A stretch of DNA of 64,000 nucleotides from JAUIAI01 sp041396585 (GCA_041396585.1 JAWKYG010000001.1:248001-312000); one strand, 5' to 3'; shown: positions 54,642 through 64,000, numbered from the stretch's first letter. A program made the numbers and translations. Notes: generated from the letters alone by a model not told the origin.

Positions 54642-56116
54642 CTAGGCTTCGTCATAGGCGATGGCCGCGGCCAGCACGGCGGCATCAGCGCGCGGCGGGC
54701 CGATCAGTTGCAGGCCGCTGATGCGGCCGGCCGCGCGCTCGTCGGCCGACATCGGCACCGGCACGCTGATCGCCGGCAGGCCGGCCACCGTGGCCGGCAG
54801 AACCACCTCCATCCAGCGATGATAGGTGTCCATCTGGCGCCCCGCGATCTGGGCGGGCCAGTGCGTGCCGACATCAAACGGGAAGACCTGGGCCGTGGGC
54901 AGCGCGAAAAGGTCGACCCCATCGAAGGCCGTGCGCATCGCGTGGAAGAACTCCGTGCGCGCCACGCTGGCCTGATAGAAATCGACCGCGCTGGCCGACA
55001 TCGCACTCTCGATCTCCCAGACCGCTTCCGGTTTGAGCAGCGGGCGGCGCGCCGGATTGTTGTAGTGCACGGACAGTGCGCCCCCCTGCAGACCTTGGCG
55101 CAGCACCAGCCAGGTCTGCCAGAGCTTCTCGACCGGGTACGGAAGGCGCATCGGCTCGATGATCGCGCCCAGGCTCTCGAGCCTGTGCAATGCGCGCGCA
55201 GCCTGTCCGAGGATGCCGTCTTCCATCGCCAGATAGCCGTCATGGTCGGCCAGCCAACCGATGCGAACACCGGCCAGCGGCCTGGCGCCAGCATCGGGGC
55301 GGCCTGCGCCAGCGTGGCGAACTCACTGCCGTCACCGCTGAGCGACAGCGGGTCGCGCGGGTCGAAACCGGCCTGGGTGGCCAGCAGGCGGGCGCAGTCG
55401 CGCGGGGAGCGGCCCATCGGGCCATCCACCCCGAGTTGCTGAACGAACTGCTCGGGCACCGGGTAACGGGGAATGCGGCCGAACGAGGGCCGGAAACCAT
55501 AGATGCCATTGAAGCCGGCAGGATTGCGCAGCGAACCCATCATGTCGCTGCCGTCGGCCACGGCCAGGATGTTCAGAGCCAGGGCAACCGCGGCACCACC
55601 GCTGGAGCCGCCGGCACAGAGCGTGGGAGCATGGGCATTGGTGGTCGCACCATACACGGTGTTGTACGACTGCGAGCCCAGGCCGAATTCCGGCACATTG
55701 GTCTTGCCGATCATGATCGCGCCCGCGCCGCGCGAGCGCCCGACATGAAGCGAGTCTTCGTCCGGCACATGGTTCGCGAAGATCGGCGAGCCCTTGGAAA
55801 AGACGATGCCCCGCGCCTCGGACAGATCTTTCGGCGCCTGCGGTATGCCGTGCAACCAGCCGCGCGACTGGCCGGCGGCCAACTCCTGGTCTGCTGCACG
55901 TGCCTGTGCGAGCAGCGCATCGGCCGGCTGCAAGGCGACGACCGCATTGGCGAGACCATTGACCGTGTCGATACGGGCCAGCGTGATACGCATGAGCTCC
56001 TCGCAGCCCAGCGCACGCGTATGGATCATGCGCGATAGCGTCTGGGCATCATGCGTGAGAACGGGATCGGGTGGCGGATAGGCGCGGGATGGCTGAACGG
56101 TGGCGGTTTCTGTCAT
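54642..56116 (-). CDS. amidase signature family hydrolase (one frameshift)
   Basis: About 491 residues of the amidase signature family, which hydrolyses amides. The Ser-Ser-Lys triad is in place: Lys in QAPKDLSEARG, Ser residues in CAGGSSGGAAVALAL. GKTNVPEFGLGSQSYN and GFRPSFGRIPRYP are typical. One base is missing near 55277 (R-LAGVRIGWL), after which the second frame continues through RPLLKPEAVWEIES, PTAQVFPFDVG and VVLPATVAGLPAISVPV to the stop at 54642. The substrate is unknown. Confidence 0.88.
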
Positions 56117-56178
56117 GGCGATTTCGGGACGGTGGTGTCGGCGGCGGTTTCGGCGGCGTGGTGTCGGCAGAAGCGGTG

Positions 56179-57129
56179 TCACCCGCGCGGGGTGCCTTCG
56201 CCTGCAGTCAGGCGGGCGAGGGTGTGATCGACCGAAGGATATTGCAGGCGCAGACCAAGCTCGCGCAGCAGGCGGGCATTGTCCAGACGGCGTGACTCGC
56301 GCATGAACGACCACATCATCGGTGAGACCTGCTCGCGGATTTCGCTTGCGGACAGGCGTGGCGGCGGCGGCAGGCCGGCGGCCCGCGCCACGCGCTCGAA
56401 ATAATCGCCCATCTTCATGTCCTGTCCGTCGCTGGCGATATACAGCCGCGCGGCCGGTGCGCGCAAGTTTGCCAGCCACAGGGCACGCGCCAGGTCATCG
56501 CCGTGGATGTGGTTGCTGTAGCCGTCCTCGGCCTCGGTCAGGCAGGGCAGGCGTTTGCGCAGACGCTCGAGCGGCAGGCGATCATGCCCATAGATGCCGG
56601 GCACGCGCAGGATCGAGGCGCGCAGCCCGGGCCAGCCGCGTGGCCGGCTGGCCGCGCGCAGCGCCTGCTCGGCAGCCAGCCGGCGTCGCGCGCGGCCGGA
56701 GGTGGGATATGCGGGCGAGGTTTCGCTCAGGCGTGCACCACGGGCGTCGCCGAACACGCCGGTCGTGCTGCTATAGGCCAGGCGGATCCGCCTGGACGAG
56801 CGCGCGGCCGCGCGCAGGGCGCCGGCCAGGTAGCGCACGAGAGAAGGATCATCATCGCCTTCGGGCGGCGGCGGAACCAGGTAGATCTGCCAGTGCGCCA
56901 GCGCGGCCAGATCACGCCCGGAACCGGGTGAAACCGCGCGCGCACCCAGCGCCCGAATGCGGGCCCGCTGCTCGGGGCGCCGGCTGCTGGCCAGCACGGT
57001 CAGGCGGCCTGCCAGCGCTCGACAGAGACGCAGGCCGACGTCGCCGCAGCCGAGAATCAGCAGCCGGCCGCGGCGCAGCCGACGCGGCAATGCCCGGCGC
57101 CGTGAATGGCCATGACCGTTTGATCGCAT
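56179..57129 (-). CDS. NAD-dependent epimerase/dehydratase family protein (YeeZ-like)
   Basis: A 316-residue extended SDR protein. The Rossmann motif LLILGCGDVGLRLCRAL begins near residue 23. AYSSTTGVFGD and RVPGIYGHDRLPLERLR are typical, as is NHIHGDDLARAL; the extended-SDR YxxxK is not obvious. It resembles the YeeZ group of unknown substrate. The start is ATG 57129. Divergent from the ferredoxin-reductase gene with a 99-bp gap. Confidence 0.82.
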   Translation of the reverse strand: MRSNGHGHSRRRALPRRLRRGRLLILGCGDVGLRLCRALAGRLTVLASSRRPEQRARIRALGARAVSPGSGRDLAALAHWQIYLVPPPPEGDDDPSLVRYLAGALRAAARSSRRIRLAYSSTTGVFGDARGARLSETSPAYPTSGRARRRLAAEQALRAASRPRGWPGLRASILRVPGIYGHDRLPLERLRKRLPCLTEAEDGYSNHIHGDDLARALWLANLRAPAARLYIASDGQDMKMGDYFERVARAAGLPPPPRLSASEIREQVSPMMWSFMRESRRLDNARLLRELGLRLQYPSVDHTLARLTAGEGTPRG

Positions 57130-57228
57130 CAGGCGATAATACGGGCTTTTGCCCGGGCGTCGGTGCTGCGCACGGGGCGTTCGATGCGCCCCGGGCCAGC
57201 GGGTCGGCCGGGCCAACCGGAGCACTGA

Positions 57229-58275
57229 ATGTCCAGCGAAGGCTATCAGGTCACCATCAAGCCCAGCGACGTACGTTTCGAGGCCCACGCCGATCAGAGC
57301 GTGCTGGCGGCGGGGCTCGAGCACAATGTCGTGCTGCCCTATGGCTGCCGCGATGGCGCCTGCGGATCGTGCAAGGCGCGCATCCTCGAGGGCACGGTCG
57401 AGCACGGCACGCACTCGCCTGGCGCGTTGCGTGACACCGAGAAGGCCGAGGGCTATGCGCTCCTGTGCTGCGCGTTTGCGCGCTCGGATCTGGTCGTGCA
57501 GGCGCGCGTGATCGAGGGTGTGGCCAACATTCCGCTGCGCAAGATGCCCTCGCGCGTGATGTCGGTCGAGATGGTGGCGCCCGATGTCGCGGTGCTGAAA
57601 CTGCAGCTTCCGCCCGCGGGGGGTCCGCTGCAGTTCCTGGCCGGCCAGTACATCGAGGTCATCCTGCGGGATGGCTCACGGCGGCAGTATTCCCTGGGTT
57701 GCGCGCCGCACGATGTCGAGCTGCTCGAACTGCACATCCGCCACATGCCCGGAGGAAAATTCACCGACACCATTTTCGGCGCCACGCCGGCGGTGAAGGA
57801 GAAGGCGATCCTGCGCCTCGAGGGGCCGATGGGCACCTTCTTCCTGCGCGAAGACAGCGACAAGCCGATCATCATGGTGGCCAGCGGCACGGGCTTTGCG
57901 CCGATCAAGGCGATCATCGAGCACATGCGTCACGAGGGCATGAGCCGGCCGGTGACCCTGTACTGGGGCGGACGCCGTCCGCATGATCTGTACATGGATG
58001 CCTTGTGCCGGCAATGGGCGGATGAACTGGCTTGGTTCACCTACGTGCCGGTGATCTCCGATGCCCTGCCGCAGGATGACTGGCAGGGGCGCGATGGTTT
58101 CGTGCACAAGGCTGCGATCGCCGATCATCCGCACATGGCCGGCCACGAGGTGTATGTCTGTGGCGCCCCGATCGTGGTCGCATCGGCAGAGCGCGAGTTC
58201 GTCGAACAGTGCGCATTGCCGCCAGAGGCCTTCTTCGCCGATTCGTTTACCACCGAGGCCGATGCCGCGGCCTGA
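57229..58275 (+). CDS. 2Fe-2S ferredoxin/FAD/NAD oxidoreductase (CDP-6-deoxy-delta-3,4-glucoseen reductase-like)
   Basis: A 348-residue electron-transfer protein. The N-terminal plant-type ferredoxin domain has the cluster ligands in YGCRDGACGSCKARIL and LLCCAF. The FAD domain has RQYSLGCAPHD (Arg-x-Tyr-Ser). The NAD domain has MVASGTGFAPIKAIIEH and YVCGAPIVV. It fits the AscD/phenol hydroxylase reductase family, which passes electrons from NAD(P)H to an oxygenase or dehydrase. No partner oxygenase lies beside it. Confidence 0.9.
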   Translation: MSSEGYQVTIKPSDVRFEAHADQSVLAAGLEHNVVLPYGCRDGACGSCKARILEGTVEHGTHSPGALRDTEKAEGYALLCCAFARSDLVVQARVIEGVANIPLRKMPSRVMSVEMVAPDVAVLKLQLPPAGGPLQFLAGQYIEVILRDGSRRQYSLGCAPHDVELLELHIRHMPGGKFTDTIFGATPAVKEKAILRLEGPMGTFFLREDSDKPIIMVASGTGFAPIKAIIEHMRHEGMSRPVTLYWGGRRPHDLYMDALCRQWADELAWFTYVPVISDALPQDDWQGRDGFVHKAAIADHPHMAGHEVYVCGAPIVVASAEREFVEQCALPPEAFFADSFTTEADAAA

Positions 58276-58319
58276 GCGCGGCGCATCTGGCGGGCCCGGT
58301 TTACTCAGAGGAACAGAGC

Positions 58320-59153
58320 ATGAGCATTGCGCCGCGATCCTGGTTGTTCGTCCCCGGCAACCGGCCCGAGCGATTCGACAAAGCGGCCGCCACCGGTGCC
58401 GATGCGATCATTCTCGATCTCGAGGATGCGGTGGTTCCCGAGGCGCGTGCGGCCGCGACAGTGGCCGTCGCCGACTGGCTGCGCTCGCGCCCGGCGGGCG
58501 CCGCCGGGCCGATGGTCTGGGTGCGGGTGCCCTCGGCCACCGATTGTCCACACGATGTGCGTGCTCTGGCCGCAATACCCGCGCTGACCGGTTTCGTGCT
58601 GCCCAAGATCGAGGCGGCCAGCGATCTCGCCGGCTGGCAGCGTCCGCTGATGGCGCAGATCGAGACCGCGCTCGGGGTGATCCGGGCCGAGGCGATCTGC
58701 GCCGACGGTGGCGAGTATCTGCAGGCCGTGGCGCTCGGCCCGGAAGACCTCTCGGTGTCACTCGGCTGCCGGGCGGATGCGGCCGGCATGCGTGCCTCCT
58801 GCGAGCGGGTGCTGCTGGCCGCACGCGCCTATGGTCGTCAGGTCTATGCCTGTCCGGGCACGATTTCCGAGTTCCGCGATCTCGATGCCTGGCGCGAGAT
58901 CCTGCGGGCCGGCAAGTCCCTGGGCAGCGACGGCATGTTGTGCATCCATCCGGCGCAGGTCGCGGTGGTGCACGAGGTGTTCTCGCCCTCGGCGGCGCAG
59001 ATCGAGGATGCCGGCCGGGTCGCTGCCGCGTACGAAGCCGCCGCCGCCGCCGGCCAGGGCGCCGTGCAACTGGATGGCCGGATGATCGATGCGCCGGTGG
59101 TCGAGCGGGCGCGACGGCTGCTGGCGCGTGCGCGGGCCTACGGGCTGGTCTGA
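58320..59153 (+). CDS. HpcH/HpaI aldolase/citrate lyase family protein (CoA ester lyase)
   Basis: A 277-residue TIM-barrel enzyme of the CitE-like group that cleaves or hydrolyses acyl-CoA esters such as malyl- or citramalyl-CoA. Seen: SWLFVPGNRPERFDKA, IILDLEDAVVPEAR, LPKIEAASDL, MAQIETALGV (metal Glu) and GSDGMLCIHPAQV. It starts 44 nt after the ferredoxin-reductase stop, with AGAGGAA before the ATG, so both may be co-transcribed. Confidence 0.9.
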   Translation: MSIAPRSWLFVPGNRPERFDKAAATGADAIILDLEDAVVPEARAAATVAVADWLRSRPAGAAGPMVWVRVPSATDCPHDVRALAAIPALTGFVLPKIEAASDLAGWQRPLMAQIETALGVIRAEAICADGGEYLQAVALGPEDLSVSLGCRADAAGMRASCERVLLAARAYGRQVYACPGTISEFRDLDAWREILRAGKSLGSDGMLCIHPAQVAVVHEVFSPSAAQIEDAGRVAAAYEAAAAAGQGAVQLDGRMIDAPVVERARRLLARARAYGLV

Positions 59154-59277
59154 CCGTAGGCTGCTCGTGCGGTCGGTCGGCGTATCCTAGGGTGCCGTTC
59201 CGGGCGCGTCGCGTGTCGATGCCACCGGCCTCGAGCGCGCCGCACGTCACGGGCCGGCGACTGCCAAGGAGACCCCG

Positions 59278-60636
59278 ATGCAGCATGATCTCACCGGATT
59301 GTCACTGTCCAGCCGTCAGCCCGGCGTGGCGGGCGCGCTCGATGCGCTCTGCCATGCCTATGTGCGCAACGGCATCGAGTTGCCGGTCAGGCTGAAGGCG
59401 CTCATCGACACCGATCCCGACTACGGTTTTGCTCATACGCTGCGTGCGGCATTCACGCTTGCCGGGTCGCGACAGGCGGATGCGCCGGTCGTGGCCGAGG
59501 CTCTCCAAAAGGCCCGTGCGCTGGCCTGTGCCGGCAATGAACGCGAACGTGCCCATCTGGCTGCCGTGCAAGCCTATGCCGGCGGTGATCCGCTGCTGGC
59601 CGTGCGTCGGTGGGCGGACATCTGTGCGCACTGGCCGACCGATGTGTTCGCGTATCGCTTTCATCACTTCGTCGCGTTCTGGCTGGGGCGCCCGGAGGCC
59701 ATGCTCGCGCTTGCCCGGCAATCACTGCCACACTGGCGCCACGAGTGGCCGGTCTACGGTCCCCTGCTCGCGTGTCAGGCCTTTGCCCACGAGGAGTGCG
59801 GTCTGTTCCTGGCGGCCGAGAACTACGGCCGGCGCGCCGTCGAACTCGATCCCGGTGAGCCCTGGGGCGCCCATGCAGTGGCCCATGTGATCGAGATGCA
59901 GCAGCGTCATCACGAGGGCATCGTCTGGCTGGATTCGCTGAGTGCGAACTGGCATGACCGCAACAACCTGCGCCACCACCTGTGGTGGCATCTGGCGCTC
60001 TATCACTTCGAGCTGGGTGACGATGCGCGAGTGCTCGAACTCTATGACCGGGGCTTTCGCGATCGCGGCTCGCCGCTGACCCAGGCCGTGCCCGATCTGT
60101 ACATCGACCAGCAGAACGCGGTGTCGATGCTGGTGCGGCTCGAGTTGCAGGGCATCGATGTCGGTGATCGCTGGCACGAGCTGGGCGAACTGGCGCTCGC
60201 CCGCATAGGCGATTGCACGAATCTGTTCTCGGTGCCGCACTATCTGCTGGCCTTGCTGGCCACCGGGCGCAAGACCGAGGCGGGAGCGATGGCCGAGGCG
60301 GTGCGCGCATTCGCGGAAGGGGGGGGGGCCGGGGCGGACCGGGTGGGTGCCGATCAGCGCCAGTCTGCTCGCGAGGCACTGGTGCCTGTCTGCGAGGCGA
60401 TCCTCGATCGTGATCGCGGTGATTTTGACTCGGCCTGCGATCATCTGCGTGCGGCGCTTGGGGGCGCGTTCCGGCTCGGTGGCAGTCACGCCCAGCAGGA
60501 CCTGTTCGGCCAGCTCGCCGCCGACTGCGCCTTGCGCGCCGACCGGCAGGATCTGGCGGCCCTGCTGGCCACTCGGCTGGCCGGCCGCTATGGCTGGTCG
60601 CTGGCCGGCCGGCGCGGCTACCGGGTGCTGGCGTGA
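59278..60636 (+). CDS. tetratricopeptide repeat protein 38-like protein
   Basis: A 452-residue soluble protein of the TTC38 family. Helical TPR-like repeats span most of its length, with conserved ENYGRRAVELDPGEPWGAHA, VAHVIEMQQRHHEGIVWL and HLWWHLALYHFELGD. The family occurs from bacteria to animals with no known biochemical activity. A run of 9 G at 60321-60329 lies in an apparently extra Gly-rich spot, but the frame holds through it. AAGGAGA precedes the ATG. Confidence 0.85.
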   Translation: MQHDLTGLSLSSRQPGVAGALDALCHAYVRNGIELPVRLKALIDTDPDYGFAHTLRAAFTLAGSRQADAPVVAEALQKARALACAGNERERAHLAAVQAYAGGDPLLAVRRWADICAHWPTDVFAYRFHHFVAFWLGRPEAMLALARQSLPHWRHEWPVYGPLLACQAFAHEECGLFLAAENYGRRAVELDPGEPWGAHAVAHVIEMQQRHHEGIVWLDSLSANWHDRNNLRHHLWWHLALYHFELGDDARVLELYDRGFRDRGSPLTQAVPDLYIDQQNAVSMLVRLELQGIDVGDRWHELGELALARIGDCTNLFSVPHYLLALLATGRKTEAGAMAEAVRAFAEGGGAGADRVGADQRQSAREALVPVCEAILDRDRGDFDSACDHLRAALGGAFRLGGSHAQQDLFGQLAADCALRADRQDLAALLATRLAGRYGWSLAGRRGYRVLA

Positions 60637-60771
60637 TCCGCATCGGCGGGTCAGTCGCGCGCACCGACAATCGCCGCCTCTGACGAAACTGGGTAAGCGC
60701 TGACCAAGGCAGGTTTTGCTCAAGCGTGCGTCGGGCCCGACCTGAGCGACCGATCAAAGGTGGCCACGAAA

Positions 60772-60779
60772 CTGTCATA
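60772..60779 (+). promoter_or_regulatory. possible Pho-box half site upstream of phnC
   Basis: CTGTCATA, identical to one half of the E. coli PhoB box, about 44 nt before the phnC start. The second half at the 11-nt spacing is not recognisable (C-rich). Weak support for phosphate control. Confidence 0.25.
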
Positions 60780-60822
60780 AACCCCCCGTATCTTTCGCCC
60801 ATCGAACGAACGGGAGGGTCCG

Positions 60823-61662
60823 ATGTCCGCGGATATCGCCATCGCAGGCGTCTCCAAGTCCTTTGGAACGACGCAGGCGCTACGTGATGTGTCGCTGCGT
60901 ATCGCAGCCGGCGAAATGGTCGCGCTGCTGGGTGCTTCCGGCTCTGGCAAATCGACGCTGTTGCGTCACATCAATGGTCTGCTGGCGGCGGACCCCGGGT
61001 CCGGAAAGATCGTCGTCGCCGGCCGCACCATTCAGGATGCCGGCAAGGTCTCGCCGGGCATTCGCGAACAGCGCGCGCAGATCGCCACGATCTTCCAGCA
61101 GTTCAATCTGGTCGATCGCCTGCCGGTGATGACCAATGTACTGGCCGGTGCGGTTCATCGCCTGCCGCTATGGCGCACCTTGCTGCGTCGCTTTCCACGT
61201 GCCGAGTATGGCCGCGCCTGGCAGGCACTGGAGCGGGTGGGAATCAGCGAGCGCGCCTGGCAGCGCGCGTCGACGCTATCGGGGGGGCAGCAACAGCGCG
61301 CCGCCATTTCGCGCGCCATCGTGCAGGGCGCGCGGGTGATCCTCGCGGACGAGCCGATCGCCTCGTTGGACCCCAACAGCGCGCAGCAGGTCATGCACCT
61401 GCTGCGCGAACTCAATCAGCAGCTCGGCATCACAGTGGTCGTGTCGCTGCATCAGGTGCAGTTCGCACGGCGCTTCTGCCCGCGCATCGTCGCATTGCGC
61501 GAGGGGCGCGTGGTCTTCGACGGCAGCTCTGCAGAACTGACCCGTGCACGCCTGAGCGCGCTCTACGGCGCCGATGTCGAGTCCGGGTGGGATGACACCC
61601 CGGCCTCTTCGTCACCGGTGGTCATCGCGCCTCGCATCGCGCTCAAAGCGCGCGTCGCCTGA
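60823..61662 (+). CDS. phnC: phosphonate ABC transporter ATP-binding protein
   Basis: A 279-residue ATPase of the phosphonate importer on the cytoplasmic face. Walker A GASGSGKST, Q-loop FQQFNLVDRL, signature LSGGQQQR, Walker B VILADEPIASLD and switch His in SLHQVQFA are all present. FQQFNLVDRLPVMTNVLAG is typical of PhnC. First gene of phnC-phnD-phnE, with CGGGAGG before the ATG. Confidence 0.95.
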   Translation: MSADIAIAGVSKSFGTTQALRDVSLRIAAGEMVALLGASGSGKSTLLRHINGLLAADPGSGKIVVAGRTIQDAGKVSPGIREQRAQIATIFQQFNLVDRLPVMTNVLAGAVHRLPLWRTLLRRFPRAEYGRAWQALERVGISERAWQRASTLSGGQQQRAAISRAIVQGARVILADEPIASLDPNSAQQVMHLLRELNQQLGITVVVSLHQVQFARRFCPRIVALREGRVVFDGSSAELTRARLSALYGADVESGWDDTPASSSPVVIAPRIALKARVA

Positions 61663-61738
61663 CATCCGGCCGACCGTCGACCGGGCCTCCTACCTACCTT
61701 TAACCCCCGCCGCACTCTCAACCACCACGAGGAATCTC

Positions 61739-62704
61739 ATGAGCAAGACCCTGATTGCCGCCGCGCTCCTGGCCGGCCTGGCCAGCACGCAGACCTTTGC
61801 TGCCGAGAGCATCAACTTCGGCATCATCTCGACCGAATCGACCGCCAATCTCAAGCAGGCCTGGGAGCCGTTCCTGGCCGATATGCGCAAGGGCACAGGC
61901 CTGGAGATCAAGGCATTCTTCGCGCCCGACTATGCCGGCATCATCGAGGGCATGCGCTTTAACAAGGTGCAGGTTGCCTGGTACGGCAACAAGTCGGCGA
62001 TGGAGGCCGTGGATCGCGCCAACGGCGAGATCTTCGCGCAGACGATCGCGCCGGACGGCAGCAATGGCTATTATTCATTGCTGGTCGTCCATAAAGACAG
62101 CCCGATCAATAGCCTGGATGACGTTCTGGCCAACAAGGCCAAGCTGCAACTGGGCTTTGGCGATCCGAACTCCACCAGCGGCACCCTGGTTCCCGGCTAC
62201 TACGCGTTCGCGCTGAACAATGTCGATCCGGCCAAGGATTTCAAGCGCATGGTGCGTGCCAATCACGAAACCAACCTGCTCGCGGTTTCCACCAAGCAGG
62301 TCGATGTGGCGACCAACAACACCGAGAACTGGGGCCGTTTCGAGAAGACGCATCCGGAGAAGATCGCGCAGCTTCGTCAGGTCTGGAAATCGCCCCTGAT
62401 TCCGAGCGATCCGCTCGTCTGGCGCGTCGACCTCGATCCGAAGATCAAGGCGAAGATGAGTGATTTCCTGTTGGCCTACGGCAAGACGGATGCCCGCGAG
62501 AAGCAGGTCCTGCTCAACATCGGCTTCGCCGGCTTCAAACCGTCCAATGATGATCAGCTGATTCCGGTTCGTCAGATCTCCTTGGTCAAGGAAAAGACCA
62601 AGCTGCTCAACAACGACAAGGTTGCCGAGGCCGACAAGGCCACGCGCATTGCCGAGATCGACAAGCAGCTTGCCGAGCTGGCCAAGCGATCCATCAAGGA
62701 CTGA
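61739..62704 (+). CDS. phnD: phosphonate ABC transporter substrate-binding protein
   Basis: A 321-residue periplasmic protein. The signal peptide is MSKTLIAAALLAGLASTQTF with cleavage at TFA-AES. The mature part has INFGIISTESTANLKQAWEP, YAGIIEGMRFNKVQVAWYG, and GFGDPNSTSGTLVPGYY (phosphonate-contacting STSG). 76 nt after phnC; GAGGAA before the ATG. Confidence 0.95.
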   Translation: MSKTLIAAALLAGLASTQTFAAESINFGIISTESTANLKQAWEPFLADMRKGTGLEIKAFFAPDYAGIIEGMRFNKVQVAWYGNKSAMEAVDRANGEIFAQTIAPDGSNGYYSLLVVHKDSPINSLDDVLANKAKLQLGFGDPNSTSGTLVPGYYAFALNNVDPAKDFKRMVRANHETNLLAVSTKQVDVATNNTENWGRFEKTHPEKIAQLRQVWKSPLIPSDPLVWRVDLDPKIKAKMSDFLLAYGKTDAREKQVLLNIGFAGFKPSNDDQLIPVRQISLVKEKTKLLNNDKVAEADKATRIAEIDKQLAELAKRSIKD

Positions 62705-62735
62705 CCGAGCCCGGCCAGCAGCGGAGTGACCTGAG

Positions 62736-63557
62736 ATGTCGACAGCAAGACCGATTCACGAGCGGGTGCCGACAATGCCGGTGCCTGCTGCGGCGATGCC
62801 GCCACGCGTGTCGTGGGTCAGCCTTGGCCTGTGGGCACTGGCACTCGCGCTGCTGGCCGGCTCGTGGCGGGGGGCCGATATGCGCCCGGCAGATCTGTTC
62901 GGCGACTCGGCCAATATGACCGAGTACCTGAGCGGATTCTTCCCGCCCGATTTCACCGAGTGGCGTTTCTATGCGCAGGAACTCATCATCACGATCCAGA
63001 TCGCGATCTGGGGGAGTGCGCTGGCGGTCTTGTCCGCCATACCATTCGGCCTGCTCAGCGCGAGCAATATCGCGCCGCCCTGGGTCCATCAGCCCGTGCG
63101 ACGGCTGATGGATTCCTGCCGGGCGATCAATGAGATGGTCTTCGCGCTGCTGTTCGTGGTGGCTGTCGGGCTCGGCCCCTTCGCGGGCGTACTTGCCCTT
63201 TGGGTGCACACGACAGGCACCCTGGCCAAGCTGTTCTCCGAGGCGGTGGAGGCGATCGACCCACAGCCCGTCGAGGGCATTCGCGCCACGGGTGCCAATC
63301 TGCTCGAAGAAATCGCTTTCGGCGTGATTCCCCAGGTGACGCCACTATGGATCTCGTTCTCGTTGTATCGATTCGAAGCCAATATCCGGTCGGCGTCGGT
63401 GGTCGGCATGGTTGGTGCCGGCGGCATCGGCATGGTGCTCTGGGACGTGATTCGAGGCTTTCAATACGGTCAGACCGCTGCGGTGCTGATCATGCTGATC
63501 GTGACGGTCTCGGTGGTCGATCTGCTATCGTCGACGATCCGCAGACGATTGATCTGA
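62736..63557 (+). CDS. phnE: phosphonate ABC transporter permease
   Basis: A 273-residue inner-membrane permease with about six helices. The ATPase-contact EAA loop is EAVEAIDPQPVEGIRATGAN, the usual PhnE form. INEMVFALLFVVAVGLGPFAG and VGMVGAGGIGMVLWDVIRGF are typical. 31 nt after phnD. Only one permease gene is seen in the cluster. Confidence 0.94.
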   Translation: MSTARPIHERVPTMPVPAAAMPPRVSWVSLGLWALALALLAGSWRGADMRPADLFGDSANMTEYLSGFFPPDFTEWRFYAQELIITIQIAIWGSALAVLSAIPFGLLSASNIAPPWVHQPVRRLMDSCRAINEMVFALLFVVAVGLGPFAGVLALWVHTTGTLAKLFSEAVEAIDPQPVEGIRATGANLLEEIAFGVIPQVTPLWISFSLYRFEANIRSASVVGMVGAGGIGMVLWDVIRGFQYGQTAAVLIMLIVTVSVVDLLSSTIRRRLI

Positions 63558-63578
63558 TTTGGTGGTCCGGCAGAGGCG

Positions 63579-64000
63579 ATGATGGACAAGAATGGCATTG
63601 TCACGCTTTTTGCAATGCACGGCATGCGGCACTACAGCGGAGAGCGGGCCGAGGCGGTGACCGCGCTCGAGCATTCGCTGCAATGCGCCACCCTGGCACA
63701 GCAAGACGGCGCATCGGCAGGCTTGATCCTGGCCGCGCTGCTGCATGACATCGGGCACATGACCCGGCGTAGCGAGAGCATCCGCGATGACGTCGATGAC
63801 CTGCATGAGCTGATCGGGGCCAGGATGCTGTCTCGGGAGCTGCCGCCATCGGTCACCGAGCCGGTTCGTCTGCACGTGGCCGCCAAGCGCTATCTCTGCG
63901 CGGTAGACCCGGCCTATATGGCGGGTCTTTCACCCGCATCGGTGCACTCTCTCAGTCTTCAGGGAGGGCCGATGAGCGGCGCGGAGATCGAGCGGTACAA
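63579..64000 (+). CDS. HD-domain phosphonate oxygenase, PhnZ-like (partial, runs off window)
   Basis: An open frame of 140 codons from ATG 63579 to the window end without a stop. The sequence YSGERAEAVTALEHSLQCA, then LILAALLHDIGH, fits the HD-domain oxygenases of phosphonate breakdown (PhnZ group), which use a mixed-valent di-iron site to split the C-P bond of a hydroxy-phosphonate. Metal candidates are His32, His56-Asp57, His76 and His99. It begins 21 nt after phnE, which supports the role. A 2-oxoglutarate oxygenase partner (PhnY type) would be expected downstream or elsewhere. Confidence 0.85.
   Translation, partial: MMDKNGIVTLFAMHGMRHYSGERAEAVTALEHSLQCATLAQQDGASAGLILAALLHDIGHMTRRSESIRDDVDDLHELIGARMLSRELPPSVTEPVRLHVAAKRYLCAVDPAYMAGLSPASVHSLSLQGGPMSGAEIERY

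Overview
The window reads as chromosomal backbone of a high-GC betaproteobacterium, most likely a member of the Burkholderiales. The evidence is the gene content and order: argD-argF next to a DUF3579 gene, earP-efp with Arg32-type EF-P, exbB-exbD-lpxK-trm112-kdsB-adk, ribF-ileS-lspA-coaBC-dut, purN-rsmB, rpmB-rpmG-radC, slpA-ispH and clpS-clpA. I see no insertion sequence, prophage or CRISPR array. The genus cannot be named from the sequence alone.

Layout. 0-9.9 kb: MFS transporter tail, aldo/keto reductase, aminotransferase, an OmpR-type two-component pair divergent from an ECF sigma factor, argF/argD, DUF3579, and a pseudo-receiver/receiver protein. 9.9-13 kb: two minisatellites, then efp, earP, a KTSC protein and an SDR dehydrogenase. 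13.2-19.8 kb: a K+-independent H+-translocating pyrophosphatase whose reading frame, after repair of one missing base, continues through about 1,400 residues of Ala-rich repeats into an OmpA-type peptidoglycan-binding domain, giving about 2,206 residues. 20-24.2 kb: cell-envelope operon (adk, kdsB, trm112, lpxK, exbD, exbB). 24.4-34 kb: xseA, sodB, glsB, DUF192, icd, csp, clpS-clpA, dsbB, tal. 34-41.2 kb: dut through ribF. 41.3-48 kb: purN, rsmB, desaturase, ribosomal proteins L28/L33, radC, slpA, ispH. 48.3-53.6 kb: PAS-GGDEF-like protein, aspartate dehydrogenase, HD-GYP protein, CbiM-like permease, tRNA-Thr(CGT). 53.7-60.6 kb: TauD-like dioxygenase, amidase, epimerase, ferredoxin-reductase, CitE-like lyase, TTC38-like protein. 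60.8-64 kb: phnCDE phosphonate importer followed by an HD-domain phosphonate oxygenase that runs off the window.

The sequence carries many one- or two-base indels in housekeeping genes (argF, argD, efp twice, hppA, sodB several, glsB twice, icd three, ileS, an amidase, a receiver protein) and two in-frame stops (lpxK, HD-GYP gene). Most indels sit in short homopolymers or GC runs and the frame resumes exactly, so I read them mainly as base-calling errors. They are flagged gene by gene because true loss cannot be excluded.

The most unusual object is the pyrophosphatase-repeat-OmpA fusion. Known M-PPase topology puts the C-terminus in the periplasm, which is where an OmpA-like domain would reach peptidoglycan. 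It therefore looks like a cell-wall-tethered proton pump. I know of no described example.
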